Of a stretch of DNA of 19,420 nucleotides, positions 15,301 to 19,420 are shown in pieces. Location of the stretch: positions 1 to 19,420 of the forward strand of contig DATANR010000493.1 of NCBI GenBank assembly GCA_036266155.1. The letters run 5' to 3'. Both the position numbers and the translations under genes were made by a program. The DNA is from SIAJ01 sp036266155 (GTDB lineage: Bacteria > Planctomycetota > Planctomycetia > Gemmatales > Gemmataceae). Each line of letters starts with the position of its first letter. The stretch's first letter is position 1. The notes under the pieces are model-generated. The model searched no databases and was not told the DNA's origin. It saw nothing but the letters and a program-made list of their open reading frames with translations.

Positions 15301-18300
15301 TCAATAACGACAACAATGGCAGCCTATCGGGCGCGCTCGGCTCGGGCGGGTTCGTCGTCTCCGGACCGATCGCCCTCACTGCAGGGACCGAGCCCACCGA
15401 CGACGGCGACGACGCCAACGGCAACCTGACGCTCGACTTCGGCATGGTGGCTCCGGCCGCCGCGACCTCGCTCACGCTCGGCAATCTGGTGTGGAACGAT
15501 GCCAATGGCAACGGCACGTTCGACACGCTGGAAACCGGCATCGACGGCGTCTCGGTCCAACTCCTCAATTCGGCCGGAACCGTCGTGCAATCCACGACCA
15601 CGGCCGGCGGCGGCTTGTACACGTTTACCGGTCTCGCGGCGGGCGATTATCGCGTGCGGCTGGCGGCAACAAACTTCCAGACGGGTGCCGCGCTCGCCAA
15701 CTTCACGGCCAGCTCGGCGTCGACTTCCACCGATCCGAACGACAACGTCAACAACAACAACGACGGCACGGTGAACGGGGCCCTCGGTTCTGGTGGGTTC
15801 ATTCAAAGTGGACTCGTATCGCTTGCGACCGGTGCTGAGCCGACGACCGATGGCGACGGCGCCGACGGCAACCTGACCGTCGACTTCGCGATGTCGCCGA
15901 TCGCCGCCAATACGCTCACGCTCGGCGATAAAGTCTTTGTCGACACGAACAACAACGGCATGCTCGACGGAGTGGAAATTGGGATCGATGGCGTTTCGGT
16001 GCAGTTGCTCAATTCGGTCGGCATCGTCCAAAAGACGACCACGACGGCCGGCGGCGGGCTCTATTCGTTCTCGGGCCTCGCGGCGGGCGACTACAAGGTC
16101 CGTCTGTCCGCAACCAATTTCAACGCGGGCGGCACGCTCGTCGGTTACACGAGCAGTACCGGAACCGGCAACGCATTCGAAGGCGCGCTGACGCCGGACC
16201 CGGACAGCAATGTCAACAACGACGACAACGGCACGACCACCGGCACGCTCGGCAACGGCGGCTTCATCGAGAGCGGCTTGATCACGCTCGCCTTGAACAC
16301 TGAGCCGACGAACGACGGCGACGCCAGTGCGAATACGAATCTCGCGCTCGACTTCGGCGTCGTGCCTGCGGCGGTCGGCACGCTGAGCCTCGGCGGCACG
16401 GCCTGGATCGATGTCAACAACAACGGCTTGCTCGACGGCAGCGAAACAGGCAATGCCGGCATCACCATGCAGCTCGTGAACTCGAGCGGCGTCGCGATTC
16501 AAACGACCACGACCACGGCCGGCGGCAAGTATTCGTTTACCGGCATAGCGACCGGCGATTACAAGGTGCGCATCGCGCCGAGCAACTTCACCGGCACGGG
16601 CCCGCTCGTCGGATTCATGAGCAGTACCGGCACGAACGGCGCGGGCGTCGGCGGGTTCGAAGGTGCGGCGACGCCGGATCCGGACACGAATGTTATTGGC
16701 GATGACAATGGCCAGGTGTCTGGCATTCTCGGCACGGGCGGTTTCATCGAAACGGGTCTCGTGACGCTGGCGGCCGGCGGCGAACCGACCACGGATGGCG
16801 ACGGGGCCGACAGCAATCAGACGGTTGACCTCGGCGTCTTCCAGAAACTGAGCATCGGCAACACACTCTTTAACGACGCCAACAATAACGGCATTTTGGA
16901 CAACTCGGAGACTGGTATCGCCAATGTCTCCGTGCGGCTATTGAATCCGAGTGCCGGCAACGCCGTCGTCGGCACGGCGACCACCAACGCGCAGGGGCAA
17001 TATCTCTTCGGCGACCTGATTGCTGGAAATTACGTGGTTGAGTTGGCCGCGTCCAACTTCAATGCCGGCGGCCCACTCTTCAATTTCAAGTCGAGCACGG
17101 GCGGCGCCGGCAATGCCTTTGAGCCGGCCCCCGGCAACGGCGCCGATAAGCAAGATCATGGCACGACCGCGGGGACGCTGGGTTCCGGCGGCACGATCAC
17201 TAGTGCAACCATCGCGCTCAATGCGAACGGGCCCACGGGGGAGAACCCGAACACCGACTTGGGCACGCCGGACGCCCAGGCCAATCTCACCGTGGACTTC
17301 GGCGTCTTCCAGCCGACACCGTCGACCGCGAGCATCGCCGGCCGCGTGTTCCTGGACTTCAATAATAACGGGGCTTTCAATGGGCCCGACTCGGGCATCT
17401 CCGGCGTCACGCTGACACTCTCCGGCGGCGGCCTGACGTCGCCGACCACGCTCCAGACCGACGCGGTTGGCAACTTCACGTTCAACAACCTGGCGGCCGG
17501 CACGTACACGCTCACGGAAACGCAGCCGACCAGCCCGGCGAATCAGAATGGTAAGTCGATTGCCGGCAATGGCGGGGGCACGGCGACTTCGAACACGGTG
17601 ACCGGCATCACGCTCACGGTCGGCAAGGCGGCCACGGGTTACAACTTCGGCGAGATTCCGTTGGTGCAGACCGGCGGCTTCGTCTACGAGGACAAGAACG
17701 GCAACGGCAAGAAGGACTCCGGTGAGCCGGGTATTCCCGGAGCGCTGGTCACGTTAACCGGCACCGACGTCCTCGGCGCTGCCATTTCCGCGAAGACCGC
17801 GACCACCGACGCTTCAGGCGCCTATGTGTTCAACGCGATCCTACCGGGGACTTACGCGATCACTGAAACTCAGCCGAACGGCTACACGGACGGCAAGGAG
17901 CAAAACGGCACGCCGACCGCGACCGTGAGCAACGACAAGTTCGTCGGCATCAATCTGATGAGCGCGGCGACCAGTTCCGGCTTCAACTTCGGCGAGACCA
18001 AGAGCACGAGCATCGCCGGCTTCGTTTATGGCGACGCGAACAACAACGGCACGAAGGATACAGGTGAAGCGGGCATCGCCGGCGTGACGGTTCGGCTGCT
18101 CGGGACCGATGACCTTGGCCAAGCGGTCGACAAGTCGCTGACGACGGGCAACGACGGCGGCTACACCTTCGGCAATCTGCGGCCCGGCACCTATCGGCTG
18201 GCCGAGATGACGCAACCGGCCGGCTTCAATGACGGCAAGGAGACTGCTGGCACCGCGGGCGGCGTTACGACGACGAACGAGCGCATCCTCAACATCCCGC

Positions 18301-18797
18301 TCACATCGGGCACGGCCGCGACCGGCTATCTCTTCGGCGAGCAATCCGGCCCCGACCTGACCCTGACGCAGACCCCGGCATCGACCACGATCAACGTGAA
18401 CGGCACGGTGACGATTACCTACACGATGAAGAACCGCGGCACCGCGACAGCCACGGCAGCGAAGGCGGTCATGAACTTCGGCGGTCTGCAATTCATGTCG
18501 GCATCGGTGCCGGCCGAGTTCGATTCAGCCACGAAGACGTGGACCGTCGGCGACCTGGCCGCGGGAGCGACGAAGACAATTCAGATCGTCTTGAAGGGGA
18601 CGGCGGCCAGCACATATGTGCCGAGTTCGCAAGCCAGCACGACCGTCACGGAACTGTTGACGACGAACAACAAAGGCACGAGTACGATCACCGTGGGAGC
18701 GTCGATTCCGGTTCCGACACCAACTCCGCCGGCCCCGCGCGGAAGCTGGTGGCAGTCGCGCTTCTGGTTCCTGGCGAGTAGTTTTCTTCGCAAATAG
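12333..18797 (+). CDS. Giant Cys-free surface protein with eleven SdrD_B-type modules and a beta-propeller-like block
   Basis: From the ATG at 12333 the protein has 2154 residues; the frame is open back to an ATG at 12189, and 12315 is another choice. I prefer 12333 or 12315 because the rest of the protein contains no Cys while the extra N-terminal stretch has three, and because a basic segment followed by LRIEALELRDVP (20-31) is the usual N-terminus of planctomycete exported giants. Order: an SdrD_B-like start (about 33-65); a block at about 145-610 with VWGTAYQ, FLKRHAGFGP and LAISADGKTLYTVN, resembling propeller regions in other SdrD_B proteins; then ten modules opening with D-x-N-x-N-G-x-x-D-x-x-E, a calcium-loop pattern, at about 622, 749, 897, 1047, 1195, 1351, 1506, 1666, 1778 and 1891. 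A DUF11/CARDB-like domain (about 2007-2125) and a Pro-rich tail ending WWQSRFWFLASSFLRK finish it. It is probably a secreted, calcium-stabilised adhesin or cell-wall protein. Confidence 0.88.
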   Translation: MFRQAIQNSRLKSRRKVRRLRIEALELRDVPTVLGTAYVDLNLNGIQDIEDIGAAGVTVTATDDKGAVETVTTGPDGSYTLQTNADVLRIEFSNLPRNTIAGRVTDTSGPLVRFLDATSDRISVDLALTAPNLVTTQFYYDDALQGANSAETAVSSVPYAGGDVTPTSLATVAQVGSVWGTAYQSSSNNVFTSAFLKRHAGFGPAADGVSTTTGGIYTIDPTGTNPPKLLIDLNSAGTGLGTGADPHPTSSEADGGDWFHDTGSLGLVGKRSLGGLAISADGKTLYTVNLNTRELIEIPLKADGTVDGDRSIRHTPTPQVNPTDSGIANFYSNDMRPFAVTVRGNAVFVGVTYSAETSGVASDLRAFVYAFDPATGLFRTYNQPTGSFPAATKVTPVLSAKLTYSRGTADDPTPDDPNSGDEVAADWKAWTSNFVTALGQDGYPVHPEPWLTSIAFDGSSMVLGIRDRFGDRGGYLTGNATAGDTNEFSVIAIGDILRAAPNGTGWQLESNGSSGGVTTQGANTGAGPGGGEFYYQDVADPTPAEVVSGGLAQVPGFSTIAATGTDPSSSFTGGLYTFFNSGVGVAGTVDSKSTVYESFDLNTFGSANGLGDVAAVPASGTVQVGDRVFADTNSNGIQDANEVGISGVVLKLFANGTQVDSVTSGTAGDYLFDNLQPNTAYEIRIDTPQAALTGRSLAKVNQGTDDLLDSDATLSGTTDTTAFTTGDAGSSNHALDIGFAGAGAAGTTVTLGNLVFKDTNNNGTFDSGETGIDGVAVDLLNAAGTTVVNSTTTAGGGLYSFAGLTPGTYQVRLSASNFTGNGVLVGFTSSSTSSNTPNNNIDNDNNGKANGTLGSGGVIQSAAIDLVLGGEPTTDGDGADGNLTLDFGMVPPAPAPTLTLGNLVFKDVNKNGVFDAGDTGIDSVAVDLLDQAGSSVLKSTTTAGGGLFAFTGLSAGIYHVRLSASDFTGSGALVGFTPSTTTVGNADNDVNNDNNGSLSGALGSGGFVVSGPIALTAGTEPTDDGDDANGNLTLDFGMVAPAAATSLTLGNLVWNDANGNGTFDTLETGIDGVSVQLLNSAGTVVQSTTTAGGGLYTFTGLAAGDYRVRLAATNFQTGAALANFTASSASTSTDPNDNVNNNNDGTVNGALGSGGFIQSGLVSLATGAEPTTDGDGADGNLTVDFAMSPIAANTLTLGDKVFVDTNNNGMLDGVEIGIDGVSVQLLNSVGIVQKTTTTAGGGLYSFSGLAAGDYKVRLSATNFNAGGTLVGYTSSTGTGNAFEGALTPDPDSNVNNDDNGTTTGTLGNGGFIESGLITLALNTEPTNDGDASANTNLALDFGVVPAAVGTLSLGGTAWIDVNNNGLLDGSETGNAGITMQLVNSSGVAIQTTTTTAGGKYSFTGIATGDYKVRIAPSNFTGTGPLVGFMSSTGTNGAGVGGFEGAATPDPDTNVIGDDNGQVSGILGTGGFIETGLVTLAAGGEPTTDGDGADSNQTVDLGVFQKLSIGNTLFNDANNNGILDNSETGIANVSVRLLNPSAGNAVVGTATTNAQGQYLFGDLIAGNYVVELAASNFNAGGPLFNFKSSTGGAGNAFEPAPGNGADKQDHGTTAGTLGSGGTITSATIALNANGPTGENPNTDLGTPDAQANLTVDFGVFQPTPSTASIAGRVFLDFNNNGAFNGPDSGISGVTLTLSGGGLTSPTTLQTDAVGNFTFNNLAAGTYTLTETQPTSPANQNGKSIAGNGGGTATSNTVTGITLTVGKAATGYNFGEIPLVQTGGFVYEDKNGNGKKDSGEPGIPGALVTLTGTDVLGAAISAKTATTDASGAYVFNAILPGTYAITETQPNGYTDGKEQNGTPTATVSNDKFVGINLMSAATSSGFNFGETKSTSIAGFVYGDANNNGTKDTGEAGIAGVTVRLLGTDDLGQAVDKSLTTGNDGGYTFGNLRPGTYRLAEMTQPAGFNDGKETAGTAGGVTTTNERILNIPLTSGTAATGYLFGEQSGPDLTLTQTPASTTINVNGTVTITYTMKNRGTATATAAKAVMNFGGLQFMSASVPAEFDSATKTWTVGDLAAGATKTIQIVLKGTAASTYVPSSQASTTVTELLTTNNKGTSTITVGASIPVPTPTPPAPRGSWWQSRFWFLASSFLRK
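14196..18345 (+). repeat. Tandem array of ten SdrD_B modules in two length classes
   Basis: Module starts fall near 14196, 14577, 15021, 15471, 15915, 16383, 16848, 17328, 17664 and 18003. Modules 2-7 are long (about 444-480 bases) and carry an Asn/Asp-rich arm, an LGSGGFI-like turn and EPTTDGD before LTLDFG. Modules 8-10 are short (about 336 bases), lack that arm and end in GYNFGE. DNA identity is visible at the accaccacggccggcggcgg core in modules 2-5, which suggests duplication followed by divergence. Confidence 0.85.
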
Positions 18798-18854
18798 GGT
18801 ATAGGGGATGGGGTATGGGGTGTGACTATACCCTATACCCCAAACCCCATACCC
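18797..18854. repeat. G/C-skewed palindrome with interleaved arms between convergent genes
   Basis: A (18797-18806, gggtataggg) pairs perfectly with A' (18831-18840), and B (18811-18820, gggtatgggg) with B' (18845-18854). A and B differ by one base, so nested pairing A-B' and B-A' with one mismatch or wobble per stem also works and would give one long hairpin. It begins at the last base of the giant gene's stop codon and ends 5 bases before the stop of the gene on the other strand. It may act as a two-way terminator, and it looks like a dispersed planctomycete element. Confidence 0.75.
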
Positions 18855-18859
18855 GGCTG

Positions 18860-19159
18860 CTAGAACTGATCCAGCCAGAAGTGCGTGCCGCGATAGTACT
18901 TCTTCGGGGCCCACAGGTCATAGCGCCAGCCCGGTTCCTTGAAGGCCGGGTAGGCCATGTAAGCCGGCGGCCGCATGTACGGAGCGCCTTGCGGTTCCGG
19001 CCACTGCGGACTGTAGGTCGGCCAGTAGTTGTGCGGGAAGTACACGTACGGGTAGTAGAACCCTTGCGGCAGCGGTGGATCGCCTGCCTTGGCGGTGTTC
19101 GACGAGGCCGCGAACAACCCAACCAACAGGGCGGCGCCGATGAGCCAGCGACGGAGCAT
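18860..19159 (-). CDS. Small secreted Tyr/Pro/Trp-rich protein, function unknown
   Basis: The 99-residue protein starts at 19159, where GGAGGA lies 6 bases upstream; the frame is open further to 19393 but that part lacks a start signal and protein-like composition. Residues 1-26 form a signal peptide (MLRRWLIGAALLVGLFAASS, cut after AKA). The mature 73 residues hold about 12 Tyr, 15 Pro, 5 Trp and 5 Phe, and no Cys: FYYPYVYFPHNYWPTY, PPAYMAYPAF, WAPKKYYRGTHFW. No known domain is recognised. Such composition suits an extended, aromatic-rich envelope or matrix protein, possibly one that binds glycans or is cross-linked through Tyr (inference). It is convergent with the giant surface-protein gene. 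Confidence 0.75.
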   Translation of the reverse strand: MLRRWLIGAALLVGLFAASSNTAKAGDPPLPQGFYYPYVYFPHNYWPTYSPQWPEPQGAPYMRPPAYMAYPAFKEPGWRYDLWAPKKYYRGTHFWLDQF

Positions 19160-19165
19160 GTGGAA

Positions 19166-19171
19166 TCCTCC
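19166..19171 (-). promoter_or_regulatory. Ribosome binding site GGAGGA deciding the start at 19159
   Basis: On the - strand GGAGGA is followed by six bases and ATG at 19159. It selects this start over the longer open frame that reaches 19393. Confidence 0.75.
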
Positions 19172-19420
19172 ATGATTATGCCCCGGCGGTCCGGCCGGGG
19201 GACGTCCAAGTGCTGTATCGGAGTTGCGGGCCATGTGGGTCCGCGCGGCCCGGCCGGTCCAAGCGGAAAAACGTAAAACAAACATCGCCTTATGCCGACG
19301 CGAACGGTCGGTCCACGCGTCCGGTGGAAGCCGAGTACGCGGCGAAATTGTGCGGTAGAACCGAAAAATAGATTCAAGTTCGAGGAAGGCCAAGGCGAGC
19401 GGAGCGGCGTAAGCCGCCCG
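19172..19420. other. Leader and upstream region of the small secreted gene, with two short hairpins
   Basis: No convincing gene. ccccggc/gccgggg (19181-19187/19194-19200) forms a 7-bp hairpin in the leader of the small secreted gene. At the right edge gcggc-gtaa-gccgc (19404-19417) looks like one end of another dispersed palindrome that the window cuts off. The promoter of the small gene should lie here but I cannot place it. Confidence 0.4.

Noticed and set aside
15324..16502. A 392-codon - strand frame within the SdrD_B array
   Set aside because: It is the antisense image of repeated codons and has no recognisable domain.
14577..18345. Regular repeats that might be taken for a CRISPR or satellite array
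   Set aside because: The period is 336-480 bases, the frame stays open and each unit encodes an SdrD_B module, so these are protein repeats.
18710..18797. Classical PEP-CTERM or LPXTG signal at the end of the giant protein
   Set aside because: There is no VPEP motif or LPXTG, and the hydrophobic stretch is only about 8 residues. It is kept only as an atypical candidate.

Overview
The window looks like chromosomal DNA of a planctomycete, probably near the Gemmatales/Isosphaerales. The evidence is high G+C, Shine-Dalgarno sites used by only some genes, a TIGR03790-type protein, an exosortase/exopolysaccharide cluster, and a giant SdrD_B surface protein whose N-terminus carries the LExLExRxVP-like motif common in planctomycete exported proteins. 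Short palindromes of a kind scattered through planctomycete genomes lie in most intergenic gaps. I see no tRNA, rRNA, CRISPR array, transposase or phage gene.

Layout. (1) 88-4365, + strand, tightly spaced and probably one operon: a secreted HtrA/PDZ protein fused to an alpha/beta-hydrolase domain, with the catalytic residues of both folds apparently replaced; a small Wza-like polysaccharide export lipoprotein; and a TIGR03790 family protein. (2) 4512-5786, + strand: two small secreted proteins, one of unknown function and one with tandem PepSY-like domains, each with a clear ribosome binding site. (3) 11748 down to 5827, - strand: an exosortase/exopolysaccharide operon read in the order exosortase, Wzz/Wzc-like chain-length protein with a degenerate kinase domain, EpsI-like protein, lipid-linked sugar transferase, membrane glycosyltransferase 2. 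The last two overlap by ATGA. (4) 11749-12332: a divergent control region with a hairpin around a long G run. (5) 12333-18797, + strand: a Cys-free protein of about 2150 residues with eleven SdrD_B-type modules and a beta-propeller-like block. (6) 18860-19159, - strand: a small secreted Tyr/Pro/Trp-rich protein, convergent with the giant gene across a repeat-rich palindrome.

How the genes may work together (inference). The sugar transferase and GT2 start and extend a lipid-linked glycan. The Wzz/Wzc-like protein and the Wza-like lipoprotein would control its length and export. The exosortase and EpsI would process or anchor a surface protein. The giant SdrD_B protein, transcribed divergently from the exosortase, is the only large surface protein in the window, but its C-terminus does not match a classical PEP-CTERM signal.

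The most unusual points are two multi-domain proteins whose enzyme folds look catalytically dead (a pseudo-HtrA/pseudo-hydrolase fusion and a pseudo-BY-kinase), and interleaved inverted repeats (order A-B-A'-B') in two intergenic spacers.
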